NCBI GenBank assembly: GCA_036345935.2
Contig: JADWOT020000006.1
Coordinates: 14,792,519 to 14,856,518 of the forward strand
Direction: 5' to 3'
DNA length: 64,000 nucleotides
Origin: Taenia hydatigena
Taxonomy: Eukaryota > Platyhelminthes > Cestoda > Cyclophyllidea > Taeniidae
Made by a program: the position numbers and the translations under genes. Of this stretch, positions 22,901 through 37,600 are shown one piece after another. The notes under the pieces are model-generated. The model was given only the letters and a program-made list of their open reading frames with translations, was not told where the DNA came from and ran no database searches. Position 1 is the first letter of the stretch; every line of letters begins with the position of its first letter.

Positions 22901-25900
22901 TGTATTTTGCTAAGGCACTTATCACGCAAGGAACTTTAGGTATCCCTAATGATTTTTTAGTGAGAAGGCAGGCAATACTTCCCAAAACTCAAAGCACTAC
23001 TTTCATCTGTTTATGTAATATTTGGTCATGAAATTTTAGCAATTTAAACGCCTAGAGCTGATAAATCAGACAGCAACTTCAGTCTACGATCTGAACTACC
23101 CTTTATTAAATGTCATATGCCAATAGCAACCAGAGATGGGATAAATTTATGATTTTACTTCACAACTTAGATCCAGCAGTTCCTCTTTTGGTCTTCACTT
23201 TGTCCGAATCATAAATTTATTTAATTCTCTGAGGTCTTGTATCAACGTCTAGAGCGTCACTTAAAATTGAGAGAAAAACGAAGGCGACGCCCTCACGGCG
23301 GTCATAGAATGGTAAAACTATTAAGTTCGTCTTTCGCTTTGATGTCATCTCAATGCATTAGCAGCCACTTGTGAGTGAGCGATTTGCGTCGTTAGGCTGC
23401 ATTTGCGTGGATGCTTGTGAATGCATTGTCTTCATACTGTTAAATGGTAGGACAAGATAAATCAAAGGACCTGCAAGACCAGATGACTTAAAATCGATGT
23501 CGACTACCAAATATCCTTATTTTGAATTATTGTAGTTAATAAAGTGTTATAAAGGTCAACTAACAGTTATAAGCGAAGTACCTGCAGATTGTCCTGGCAC
23601 TTTTCAAGGTGAATCACCGTGGCGTTGTACCATAATGCTTCTAAAATACAATGCTAAATGGGTGTGTTTCCTAATATTTCGAATAATATCTGGAGAGCAA
23701 AGGTCAGAACAAACGTTTTGAGACAATGAACAACAGTGTATTGTAGCTCAGTGATAACGTTGAAGTTTTTGTAAGCTTTCTCAATTTCACTAATAAGAAT
23801 CGCATTACACAGATCACCGACTGCATAAAGCCCTCTCAAGTTCAACAATTCAGTACTGATGACAATGGGATTTGAAGGACTAGTTTAAAATAAGCTTTGC
23901 ATCATATTCGAGCGCGATTTCGGCGGGATCGGTGGTACTACAGGAAATTGCAGGCTCCAAGATATGTTGGCGTGGGAAATGACAGAAATCGCTCCACCCA
24001 GCTTGCCTGTAGTCTACGCTTTTATTCATCTCCTTATCGCCTATGCATCATTACTAAAGGCACTACTGAAACTTTTCATGAGCAATAAAAAAGTAGAACA
24101 GTAAAATTCTGCTTATTTATTTTGATTCAGTGACAAACTTGCAATTATCCAAACCCTTTTAGAGGTCATGTAAAATGTACGTAAAACAAACAATAAGACC
24201 TTATACATTTGGAAGTATTTATTAAATTGCGAAATGCATGCCCCTAGACAGCGAATGGTTTACGGTAGGTTTGAATGCTTTTTATAGGTAATGCAGCGCT
24301 GATTACCAGTGATGGGTTAACTTTTCGACCATTGTAAGAAGAAATTTGTGATGAAGTTTTTTTGTAGAAAATGAGGCATGAGTGCATTTTATAACCATGA
24401 GCTATGACTAATGGAGTTAAGCTTCCAAGTGAGGTGGAAAAAATGGCTGATTTTCCTTAAAAGGATGTATCAACGTTTAGGAGAAGAGGTCACGGGACTA
24501 CCGTAAATTACAAAGTGCTAGGGTTGAGAATACTGGCAAAACTACTGACACGCACGAATGCATGTGTAAATATTGTCTTACCTTCCGGGTTTAGTCGGTT
24601 TATAATCAAAATTAATGTACACCAACTTACTTTGCAAGTAAGCATCAGCTAAAGCGGTGTTGGTAACTGGGAAAAAAAGTAAGGTTCAAGGGATTCACAA
24701 GCCTTCATGTAGAGAGTGAGTTGCCATCAAAGGAAAAATGGGTAAATGCAAGTTCGCTTAATCGCTCCGTGCAACCAAAGGCATGTTCTGGAATCGCACT
24801 GAAATGAATTTGTAACTATTGTCTAGCCATTTGTCGATGGGCGTAATTCCATAAGCTGCGAAAATGTGGGAAGCTAATATATTATATAACTGACTACACA
24901 CTACTTGAAAACAATAGTAGCTATTGGCTTACTAAGATAACTTAGAACCCACTCATGCATAGCCTAGCTTGTAGTTTCTTTATAATTACCTTTGTAAAAA
25001 GCACAAATATCCCATTTAAATAAATCCGTGATTAACTCCTCAAAAAATGGCTTTTTTAAAGTATCACCCACCAAATTTCAAAAACCTGGAACTGTGATAA
25101 AACGTTAATTTTTTAAATACATCACTACAAAAAGTGGTCTGAAGTTTACTATGCCCATAAAGTAACTATATTCGCATATCAAAAAGTCAAATCGGCTTAC
25201 CGCTTTCGATTTGCGAAGTGATATCAAAACTTTCCATCACGTGAACCATGGTAAGAGAAGAGGAATGGATGAGCAAGAGCATTTACAGACCCAGAAAATT
25301 AAATGCACTGACGATTCGTAAAAACGCAATACACTTTGTTTCCGTCCTTCAATACTTTACATTCCAATGCACCGAGTCCACTGTCCCAGTGTCTATCCAT
25401 TCAAACAGAAACATTTTTAGAAGAATACACTTATTTTTGTAACACGCGAAATCTCCAGCATTTACCAAATCGGTGATTTAAAATTAAAAATTGTATATCA
25501 GCCAAATCAAAGCTGCACAATTCGAATTGAACTAAACACTTAAGGACTAAATGAGCCTAAAAGAATTATCCTGATTTACGACTAGGAACATTGTGCAGAC
25601 AAATTCTTAGAAAAACGGAGGACCTGGAGGAAAAACAGAGGTACAGTATTTATAAATATATAATTATTACCTCAAAATAAGCAAACCACCTTCAAGTTGG
25701 CGTCGGTCCCCAAATGCCTTTGCACTTTAATGACCAAATACTGCTATCGAATCTCAGCACACTATTCTTCAAGGGCACTCTGCTTAAAAACGCTCAAAAA
25801 ATGGAAAAAAAAACATTGGGATTGTTAGGAAGTGCATAGGCTAGGCTAAGAATTGGAAGGTGAACAAGCCATCAAAGGTGATATCAAATGGTGCTGAGGG

Positions 25901-26489
25901 ACAGTGACACTCGACAACTAAGAAGCCTCATCTCCAAAATTTCTAAATAAAATATGGTTCCTACTCAAGAGAATCAAATATCAGCCTTCCCAAGTTGTGA
26001 TCGTACAATTTTAACGGACTCCTTTTTAGCTCCGTACTAAAATCTAGTCATCGCGCTAGAGAACATAACCAGATAAAATTTGGCTTCTGTTACAATTGAT
26101 GCTGAGTGCAAATGCTTAGACTGATTAGCTTGTACTTATTCTTTAAAAGTGTTATAAATTTAAACGACATTCTTGTACCAGCTAGAGGAGCATAATTACG
26201 GCCATTTGTTCACATTCAAGGTGCGAAATAAATTCACATTTATAAGTAAAATTAAAAGTGAAAGGAAAAGTGGGAGTAGCCAAAATCATTGTGATTCAAA
26301 GTGGCAGCTTTAGTATAATGAATTTGGGAGACAAGAAGTTGCAGCACAAATTTCCAAATTCTACGCACTACGAAGCAAAAAACCTTTGCAAGAATAATTG
26401 GGATTTGTCAGCCTCATACACTGCTAAAAATTGTAATTTCTAATTGCTTGACGAATCTCCTGGAGTAAATTCAAAGTAGGGCAATTTGC

Positions 26490-26640
26490 TAGGAAAGGTA
26501 GACGCTACGGTGGGAGTGCAGGTGACTGCGAGGCAAAACTGCCTGTGCAAGAAAGGCGGTCTCCGTAGGCAGGCAGGGCTTGGGATTTTGCGCGCAGAGC
26601 ATGCAAATGCGTGAGCGCCATATAACGGCTTTATGCAACG
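26490..26640. other. Small GC-rich island in the gene-poor region
   Basis: About 150 bp, clearly richer in G and C than the surrounding AT-rich DNA. It contains a 7-bp inverted pair (CTGCCTG at 26539-26545, CAGGCAG at 26570-26576) and an octamer ATGCAAAT at 26601-26608, the classical POU-factor site. No open frame or tRNA fold is evident. It could be a distal regulatory element, a structured RNA or a repeat fragment. Confidence 0.3.
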
Positions 26641-29600
26641 TTGCGAAGAGAAGTAGTCTTGATAATTCTTTTTACAACATTTAGTCTATTTTAGGACGTC
26701 TCAATGAGATTCCCACTAAGGTCTAAAACAGGAACATTTCCACTTTGTGAATCGGTGATACTAATTTTGCGGAATCAAAATTAATTGACCTCCCAAAATT
26801 GGCATGAACCTACCATGATGCGTAGAGTGAAGTCAGAATAGATAGATCCTATAAATGTATGCTTATTTGATTTAGTATTTATCGAACGGAGACTGACATT
26901 TTTGACTAATACATTCAACAAAGAGGAAAAAACAGCATTTGGTCAGTAGAAGGGTCTGATAATTGCCACGGTGACTCACTGCAGCAGTGAGCGGACCATG
27001 ACAAGAAGCGTTTGGTTTCCAACCCTGCAACTCTTTAATGGCAAAGTCAATGGGCTCAACGTCTCATCCACTGACTTGGGCAAGTTGACTAATTCCAGCC
27101 TTTAAGCATTTCACGGTTATTGTCAACCATGCTATGGAACAACAAGGGGTTCCTTTGCGCCTTTCTACAGCACCCATCATTGTTTTAGTCTAGTGTGTGG
27201 ACTCTATCACTTCATTGGACATTTCGGAGCATTGTGATGGAACACTATTATGTAATTCTGAAAAATCCCTAAAAAGTGCAAAGGAATTTCATTTTAATTA
27301 TTTGTAACTGAACGCAACTCAGGAGTTATAATTATTGCTTGTTTTCAGAGCATACAGTGACACAATTAAGGGTTTTGACTTGCGACTCAGATTTGAACTT
27401 TTTGGGGATAGCAAACTCTATCCGAAGTGCATTTGAAGTCACTACTATTTCGGTGTGCAGTATGATTAACTTTCAAGAAGGGCTGAATAGGTAGTTGAAG
27501 AATTCGAGACCTTTAAGTCTTATTTGACCACTTTTAGAAAAGATTGTGGAAGAAGTCGCCCATTTGAACAAGGCGCAAAGAAGCATGTTAGTGCGAAAAG
27601 AAAGCATTGGCACTATCTGCTATCACCCATATTCTTAAATATTCGTCGTTTGGAGAGTAAAAGGAATAAAGCAGCAAGAATAAAGATGTAGAAAATCCGT
27701 CAAAATAAAATTCAACCGCCGTTTATGATGGATACAAAGTGGGTGTCACGGTATGAAGCACTGATAAAAAGATGCGTTTTCAAACGATGCTTATTTTTTC
27801 GCTGTAAAAAACACTTTCCTTAAGAAAAGCGCAATAAATTAGAAAATGAAATTTTTCGAGAACAGTCGGCCTTCTAGGACAGCAGGGCCAGTGGATTAGA
27901 GCGCAATCCTAAGTCTGAATACTTGACTTGAGTTTTAAGAACTCAAGAAGCTGATCGAATTAAAGTAGGTCTGCATTTTAAAGTGTGCAACAAGCCAAAA
28001 CACCCTCCTTGCTCCAGAATCCCGAAATTCTAGTTTGATTATTTTTAAGATCCATAGGATCGTGCAATCTAAAATTATACCATTTTAACGCCTAACTTAG
28101 CATTGAGGAAACGTTTATGTTCTTGCAAAGCATAATTTTTATAAAAGAAATTAAACTTTACGCTTTATTTCCGACATATATTGATTGGGTGTGAAAACAC
28201 GCAATACCTCCCAACTTCTGTACTGTGCGGCTGTCTCCTTGAGCTTCAGTTAGTAAAACTTGATTTTTAATTAATGTGTAAATATGCAAACAAGTATCTG
28301 TTAACGATAGGGACTTCAAGTGTAATGATTACCAAATCATCGCCTAGTGCACCAAAGGGTGTCATGTCAGCCTAGTACTTTTTAGGAAAACAGCACGCCT
28401 TACTTGACTAGCAATATCTACAAAACAATGCCATAAAATAGCATTTGATGGGATGCACTTGATACAATTTGACAGTCTATGGTCAGAACTTTTAAGCGGC
28501 AAAATTTATTTTTGATAACATTGGAGACAGCGGAACAGTGACAGGTTGAATAGGCTATGTGATACTCGGGTAAGAATGAATGGCAGTTGCAAAGAATTTG
28601 CACCAACAAAACATTAATGGCCATTAAAAGTTTTAGCGTTGCACCGTGCAACCAAAATGCCTGTTTAGTAAGTGTATTGTTAACTCCAAAAGAAAGTGTT
28701 GGCAGGTAAAAAGATCTTTGGAACAATGTAATCTCCTTTGCAATCTGCATCGAAAAATTTACAACAAGGCCCCTTTGAATAGATGAGACCTTATTTCTGT
28801 ATCTTATATTGTCCGTCATTTGACACTATTAAAAAAATGAAACAATTGGAGTTGGATTTGTTCATATGCATTTAAGGACAATGAATATGAATGTGCATGC
28901 ATTTTTTACATACTACACGTTTTGCAGTAAATGTCATGCTCGCAAAAGATGAATTTGTTCCGCAAGAATTAAAAATAGAAAAGCATAAAAATCAAAAACT
29001 TAAAGGAGCTAGTAACTGGGAAAATTCGAGAAGTTGCAAAGGTGGGTTTACAAAATATGCATTACTTAATTCAGATTATTCGATAACTAGCTAAACGCAA
29101 AAGGTGTAAACGAATTACTGAGCACCCTTAAAATAAGGCTTTAGTCACCAATTCCAAATATAATAAATAAAAGTCTTCAAACCCCACGCTTTTACTTAAA
29201 AATGGGCTCAAGAACAAATCAAGTGATTTATACAATTAATTAATGGAATAAAACACTTTTGATTGAATTGGTTGAAGATTTTCTCATTCTACTTGATTCC
29301 GAGTAAAAGGGAGCGGTTACCAATGACATTGCATCCTCGGGAAAAGTGGGGATGGATCGTGCTTCAAAGTTCGCCAAGTTTGTGAGATGCTGATGTTCCA
29401 ATTGATAGCGCCATTAATGAGTGCAAAACTAGTTAAGTTTTTCAAATTGTCGGAAATCTGGAGACTTTTGAAGACTGTCGCTCTCGACAAATTCTTGAAA
29501 ATACTTTGGTGGGTGAGCGCATTCCAGTCACAAATGGAGTATGCAAGGGTAAATGGGTTCCCGAGGGAGTTTTATGCTTTGGAAAAGATCTTGTGTAAAT

Positions 29601-31621
29601 TAATAATGACAAGACATGAATCAAAGCATCCGTTTTTGAGAAAGAGGGAATTAACATTAGTTTTATTCATTTTTTAAAAATTAAATCCAATTAAAGACCT
29701 CGCGTCAGATTATGCCTAACGTACAGTGGCGTTCACCCCTTAAAAATACATCGTCAGTCCATTTGCCACAGTGAAATCATTTAATGCCACGTGGCCATTT
29801 ATAAGTCGCTAAGAAGTGGCGATAATTATAGTTTACCCAAAATCAAACAAGTTAATTCAAATGAGTCAATGATGGGACACACAAACGACATGAAGTCTGC
29901 AAGAAACACAATTACATATAAATATTGTCACATTTACCTCAGCTTCAACGCTGCAAAAGCATTATTTAATATTAGCGACATCTGTATCACATACTATTTA
30001 TAAAATATGAAATCGCGTTTTTGAAGCAAACGCCTTGAATTGAGCCAAGGCACGGGGTTCAAATTATGCAAAACCATCCCAGTGGAACATGAAATTTGCA
30101 AAGAAACTGCATGTTTTTGTGATTTTGATTAAGCTTTAATGCATGTGGCATTTTCATTTGCAGGCGTGTGATAGGGATGATAAATATTTTAAGTGCATTA
30201 CCATTTCTCCTCCAACACATGTTGGCATGCGAGCCAATCATTTACGGCTGCTTCGTTAAAGACTCAAGGTCTGTTAACAAAAATACAAACAGTTGAGGAA
30301 AGTATACCGTGAGTTAAATGGGATGCCTCTCCATCTACAACAGAACAAAGGCATCGGTATCAGCTAATTGTCAGCAATCATTGGAAATTTAGCACCAGAG
30401 AAGGGAAGGAGCCTTGCCGCAAAAGGTCTTGAAAATTATTATTTTGAACGCACGAGAGATAACGCATAGACTTGCGGTAAAGTGTGCCGATTTCATTAGA
30501 GTCATGTGAAGATACCATTGTAATTTTTACATTGTCGAACCTAACATTGACACCCTTTTTTATTACTAATGTGGTCAAAGCTTCATTTCAAAATTTGAGT
30601 GATGAATAAACAAATTTAAGCTATCTCCAAAAGATGGTCTTTGATGGGCGAACAATGCACAAAAATAAGTAGATAGTTGTTGAAATACATAAGCAAAGTT
30701 TCAGAACCATGGCAATCTTTTCTAAGGATTTAATGCGAGCAATAACTTTGGGTTTATTATACTGCTTCGAGGATTCGTGCAGGGAACGATATCTTGATAA
30801 GCTTCTCAAGAGCTAACTACGGCACAGAAATGGGCGGAATTAATCAAAACAAACGTATCTATTACGTATTTGAAGAAACTGGGTACTCCCTCCTACAGTT
30901 ACGCATGTATAGTTTTGATGAATCCACACAGATATGGAGTGAAAGAGGTAGAGACAATGGAGTAGAATTCGGATTTTACAAAATCACTTTGTAAAAGAAC
31001 ATGGATGTGCAATAGTAAGATTGGGGTTAAATCCTTCTAAAGACATTAGCAGATAGAATCAGCATTATTCATAATTAAGCTGGAAATATTTAACCTAATG
31101 CATCAAAGCATTGCAAAACAGAGTCTCCTCGGATCTAATTAGAGAGTCTTCCGAGGTGAAAAACCTTCCCTTTGCGTGAGAGTGCTCTCTGACTAATTAT
31201 ATTTATTGGCAACATAAAAACTCAATTGGGTGCAAGACTGTTGGTAGAAGAAACAAAAAGAGAGCAACAGCTCTGCATATTCATTAAGGAAATGAAAATT
31301 CTGTGCTGGTTCCTTAATATGTGAATCGATGTACAGGAGGAATTCGTTTTTTATTCTGCGATTAAATGATTTGTGACTTCCCTATAAAATGGCCCAAGTC
31401 GCTTCAAGCAATACCTTATCCTTTTTGGGAGTTTTAGTGCACTATCTCCTTCATTTTACACGGATGTATGGTTTTTCTACCATAATTAAGGAAGAGAATT
31501 TCGGTGTCGAAACATATAAACAAAAGTTTCATTCACTTCCAAAGTCACTAGTAGATTCTATATATTAGAATGGTGAAGAACAGCTTAAGAAGTGGCGATT
31601 TTGAAATATGCTGTGCATTTG

Positions 31622-31699
31622 TTGTATATTTGACTCTAGGATAAGTATTCTGCTTGAGTGTTGTCTCCTTTCGCCTTCGGAAAGATCCGAGGGCGCTAC
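31622..31699 (+). mobile_element. LTR fragment of the miniature element family
   Basis: The last 80 bp or so resemble the 3' end of the family LTR: a CTAGGATAAGTATTCTGC block, CTCCTTTCGCCTTCGG, then CGAGGGCGCTACA. The upstream part of the LTR is not recognisable, so this is a truncated or decayed copy. Confidence 0.55.
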
Positions 31700-34600
31700 A
31701 AATAACCGTCATAAGATATTTTCACTTTTATTTCAAGCGAACATTTAAGAGTTTATTCGTTGTAAACTGTTTAGGTCTTTTACATTACAAGGTAAACGAG
31801 CATCAAGATTAACAACTGGAACATAACCAATACCTGCTGCCTAAAATTAGTCTATAATAATTTATTCCAAGTGTTATAGTACAATTCGGTTTCAGAAACG
31901 GCAACATTTTAACGATAAATGACACTTTGGCATTGATGGTCATGCAGCTGAGTTATTGCCATTTAGACAATTTATGTTCGTCTTTTGCCAAAGAGAAAGT
32001 GCATTCAACACCAAATCTCATTATTTAAAAATGTGCCTTAAAAGTTAGTCGATTCTCAGAAGCTGTCCCTTTGGCCAATAATTCAGCTTCTGCTTTCGGC
32101 TCCCATTTAACTGAGCCAAATTCGTCACGCTTTTTAAGAAATTTGTTGTCGAGACTCCGGTTTAACCGCTATTTTTACTTTTAGGACACTTTTAAATGCA
32201 AGCGAAAGATAACATTCGGGTTAACTCATCAAACCATCAAAGTCATCAGTTTGCGTTGATCCTATGCTTATGATTTGTGGCCCCGTGAAACAGCAAGTTA
32301 CTTAGCCGAATGTAAAGCAAATACTAAAAGAATCGAGAAGCTATTCCATTTAAACCTCATGTGTCCTCTAAAACGTTACATCAGAAAAGCAGTCTGGTAG
32401 GCTTTTAAAATTAAAAATCCAAGTTCATGAATAAAGTTTGTTTTTAGGGTCGGTCATTTATTACCATGCAGCAAAAAACGAACGCGACGTTTTGTGCCGT
32501 ATTGCAATATGCAGAAGATAGTATAATAAGCTTTATACTTACTACATGTGCCTTCATTGTTTTAGTACTTGCCATGGTTTATGCTGATAACTTGATTTCC
32601 AATCGGCTGTGACTAGCGAATCCCCATTTTCTTTCTGTTCATGTCTCATACAATCACAACTTGAATGCAAATAACCAAAATGCACGCAAACATGCACAAA
32701 ATAACAGGATAAGTTTCCTTTTACGACAAAGCGTTTCAATTCGGCAGCACTATTAAGTACAAAACATAAATATGGATCATCTTGATTATGCCAAAATGTT
32801 ATTCGCATGGAAGATGCAACTTTGCTACCTCTTATTACACTTGAGACGGGATAAACTTTCCTCAAAGTCACTTGAAATAGCCTTTAAGAGTAAAATAAAA
32901 GCGCATCAACACATTTTAAAGTGGAATGTAAACACGTTGGGAAGACATCAAGCATTTTGTTCAGTTAGCGGAGGTGTACAATGATGGTGTAGGAGGTTAT
33001 TTTAATAATATGATGGGTATTTAAAGCTGATATGCTCGTCGAGGGAAGCAAATTTAGTATAACTATCTTCGCGTGCCTGCCAATCCAGAATGCATCAATG
33101 ATACGCTGCTGCTCGAGTTCAATAATGCTGAGAACCCCGCGTAAATCAACAGTTCTCGATACATTTCGTTTTAGCATGCACTGTGCTAGCGGAACTGAAT
33201 AATCAACGCGAACGTTTGTCACAAAATTTGGTATGGGGTAGCAGCCGTTTGACAAATATTTACCTTGTTCAAAAGTATACCTTTGTGTTGTGTTCTCCCC
33301 AAGTGACTGCACCCCTTGTAGAATGAAAAATCTAAACAAATTCAACTCATATGCAGCGGAATTTGTGTTTGCTTACCACCTTTAATCACAAGGCATATTG
33401 GAATCTGCTTTTCCACTTTGTTACTTTTATTTCTGTTTCAAATCGGACCAAAGCTGTGTAGTTCAAATTTCGACTTCATGGCCTCGTCATCAAATACAAA
33501 GTCAAGGTTGGAATGTTGGCGCTGCCACTTTTACAGATGGTTCTTTGAAAATTGTTTAAAGTTGTTGTTACTCATTCTCTCAAACTGATATGAGTGAGCA
33601 ATTCTTTCAAATAAATACGACAACTTCATTAGCACATCTATTACAACCCACGTGTCGGATAAAAGACTACTGCCTTACTCAAGAGGACTATAATGCATTT
33701 GAAGTAGAATTTAATTAATGCATGAAAAATGTTAAGCATACGGGCTTCACTTGATGGGACTAGAACTATTTTGGTTACGTTTTTTCATAATTTTATACAT
33801 GGTCTAGTATTTTCTAACATTAGCCAAGTGTTTAACCGTGCACTACCTGTTTTTCCAACAATAAACTATGTGAATTTGGACTTGAGTTGTTTTATATTTT
33901 GTATCGCAGTGCTTTTTTATTCTTATGTTTGACCGACGACTTCCAAAGTAGTAGAAATCAGTCATTTCTCAAAAAGTGCTACAAAAAGCGTGGCAGCGAC
34001 TTATCTGGGGAAAATTTCCTTTTATTAGTCTTTATTAAAAGTTCCATCCCCTACCGTCTGCAAAAATCAGAACTTGTGGGCTTGTAAAATCAGTTTTACT
34101 GCGCAAAGAAACCTTGCAAGAAAATTCTAATATTCTGACTTTAACTAATTCTTATTTTCATAGTTCACGTTCATTTGTTTACTGGAGTTAAGCTAAAATG
34201 AAAAAAATGATCCCAGGTCGGTAGTTTCCAATTAATATTTCCAGAGGATGATTGATAGCCATTAAATTTCAGTTTTCGTAGAATTTAAGATCTAATAAGA
34301 TCTTAGCACATCATTCTAAGTTTCTAAAATGAAATTGCATCCACAAATTGTGTTATGCATCCTTTGCCTACTCTTCGATTTTCCTGTGTTATTCTACGTC
34401 GTTTGGCGAAAGCACAGTCCAATGTAACAAATGTTCTGAAATGGCAATGTTCAAATTAAAAGTGAGTTCATTTTATCCTTTCGAAGCATTCTGCCTTTCT
34501 ATGAAACCCAATATTGTAAAAATGAGTTTACTGAAGTTGGTAGAAACGGTTAATTAACTGCACCAATTTTTGACTGTAAGAAAATTGGGCTCAAATAAAA

Positions 34601-37600
34601 AATCCAATGCACCATATTTCCGCCATGGTACCAATTTGTAGAATTTAAAAAAGATGGACCAAGCGTTTCCATACCCATATGTGATGAGGAAAGTTTGGAA
34701 CATCACAAAAAAGAACAGAGCTTCTCAATTGGAAGGATGTTGATCAGAAAATAGAGCTAAAATGATTTCTTATAAAATGTAGGATTACGAGGGCAAAGCT
34801 GCCTACCGCCAAGGTAAATCATTTGCATGGAAATCCTCAAGGACGTTTTATCAGTTAAGAAGGCACGGTCACAAATCTCATTGAATCTCCTGATTTACAT
34901 TTATACCACTTTGTCTCCAAGTAGCGCTGACATAGAAATTACGTAAAATGAATAAAAGTCATGAGAGGATTTAGCCATGCTAAACGAGACATGAAATCTC
35001 TTGCATAAAATGTTAAGTCACAATCCAGACCTATTGAGAATGCTAAGCAAAGTTAAATGGTTCTTGAATGTGGTTATATAATCCCGTGCTTTCTATTAAC
35101 ATATAATGACAGTGCAACGAATGCATGTTTGAGCATACCTTTGGGGTAACAACCGGCCAGTTTGCACTAAACCCTCGGCCTAGCATATTTCAAGCTTGTC
35201 CGCTTTTGCGGGAAAAAATCGTGTTGCTTACCTATTGTGCGATTCTTTTAGGCTGCAAGTTGACCCCATCATCTACAACATGGTCACCGAATACTCTTAA
35301 AAACGGAATATACTTCTCTTACATCAGTACTTTAAATGAAGATGCAGTTAGACATTCTGAAATATGCATGTTTTGAAATTTAGTGAAGCGAGTTTTGTTG
35401 AGCACATAAGGGTCGGGGCAAAGCATGGCTAACTTAATAGACGATGCCCATGGTAATGATTTTAACCATTACTATGCTATCAAAGAACGGCAAATTAGCT
35501 TTACATTTGGAGATATAACCAGACGTGTGGCAATTTACTACGCGCTTTAAGCCTAAAAACTTGGGTGAGGGAGGGGATTTAGACTCTACTGCTTGGCATC
35601 GAATCCATTAAGTGTCGTAACCTTGATTTACAACATTACCTATCGAGTTTCTCAGCCTGACATCATAAAATCGCGGGCGTACGTAAATGCAAGTCGGAAA
35701 AATAGCTCAAATAGCAAATTTATTTTTGGTGAACCACGGCTACTTCTTATTTATCATTTCCGTATGTTATACAACCGTATATCAAAGGCAGATTTTGATA
35801 AAAGAGTTTTATAGCTGTATAAACATTACTCATCGAAAAGAATTAATACAAATTATCGCAACGTGAATTCTCTGGCTTCCTAACAGTCGCATTAATTAAT
35901 TATTTCTACTAGATTAGCCTTCACTGATATCAGTGACAACCACTTGTATGGTCGGATATGAAAAATATGCGTTTAAGATTCGGATATAAGTGTAGCTGCT
36001 ATTGTTTATTGTTCGCCTAGTAAATTTCTGTGTCCCTTGAAATTGTTTTAAGTGTAAAGACATTTTTAAAAGCCCTTTACTGTTAGACTGACTAGCAGGA
36101 CTCCAAGTGCCCCATTTAAGACGTTCCCTTTGATGCTTGCTGGGACTAAAGAGAAATGGTCGCGAGAGCAGGAGTTATAATTTACATTCTTCTTGTAACC
36201 CAATGAAGTAGGATTAATCGCCTCCGCCACGGCTATAATTCTTCTCAAAGTTGTATGAGTTTCCAAAGCAATAAATTCCTTTTAGTTCCTTCTCCTCGAT
36301 TAAACGCATTGGCTTGCACGCCATCCAGTTCTATTTGTGTATCTCAAAACTTATTCTGATTTTCATGAAACTGCTAGAAGTGGAATCGCTCAACTATTTC
36401 TCCACCACATACTTCGTTAGATAGCACAATTATGATGAAGCAACAGTGGTATTCTAAAACATTATCTTATACAGTAAATAAAGTTTTTATGCCTCGCCTT
36501 ACTTAAGCGAAAAAATTGCATAACATTGTTTCTTGAAAATGCTTAGACATAATGATAAGTGAGTGGTTCTCCTGCCAATTTCTCATACCAATAAATTTTG
36601 TAGCATTTACAAATTTGGTCTCTTTTATTACTTTTGGCTGCATTGAGTGTGTCAAAAACTCCATGCCATTAAGCAGGCGCACTTGGTTCCGGAAATATTT
36701 AGTGGCAACTCGAAAGAAGGCTTGATTAATCGAATTGGCCAAATGTAGGTATCCGGGCGAAACGTTGTAGGCCATGTTGTATTTTTAACCCAAATAGTTG
36801 TAAACACCTTTAATTCCGAATACCATTGTTTTAAGGACTTGCACGTTATTCGAAAATTCTGGCAAAGATGTTTAAATGGCCAAATGCATCGGATGCAGTA
36901 GCGCAAAATGTAAAAGATCGTAAATAAATGGTTGTGGCGATGCATCCTAGCGCTTGATAAAAAGTGCTCGAGTGTCATTTAATAAGGTCATATCTTTTAA
37001 GGTCTCAACTTTATTTGCTCTAACTGCCCTAACTTTCATCACGTTACTCATCTTACTGATCAAAATATCTGTAACTAACTAAATTGCACATGCTTTTCAT
37101 TTTCTTAGTTAAGTTTAAAAGTTGGCATTTTTCATTAAATAATTGGTGATATGCAGCTGCGAACCCATGTTCCGCCTCGAGACATCTTAGCCTAACGAAT
37201 GGGACACAGGTGCAAAGCTCCTTAACTAGATGTACTTATGTAATCTGCTAGGTCGTACCATTTTATAAATGGATTTAGATTTTCGCAAGAAGTCTAGAAG
37301 AGCTCCGCGGTTTTTTTCATTTATAAGGGAAGATACATCAAGATTATCCTACGCAAAGCAAAAATCCCCTTACCTATGAGATGATATTTGTAAAATATAA
37401 ATGGTTTAATCAGCTAATAGAGAAGCAATGCTTTTGCTTACCTGCACAATTAAAATCAGGCAAGAAGTGGGCTCTATATTTTTGTGATTTTAATATTGTT
37501 ATTATCATGCAACTAGTGCGGATTTATCTTTATGCAGGATACACTCCTCCGTCGCGCATTTAAATGCTCCCATAGAGGCAACTTCCAAATATGAGGAATG

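Noticed and set aside
28418..28819. 133-codon minus-strand open frame in the gene-poor region
   Set aside because: No motif, no splice partners and AT-rich composition like its surroundings; its length is plausible by chance in 20 kb.
32965..33345. 126-codon minus-strand open frame
   Set aside because: No recognisable domain, no neighbouring exons and ordinary intergenic composition.
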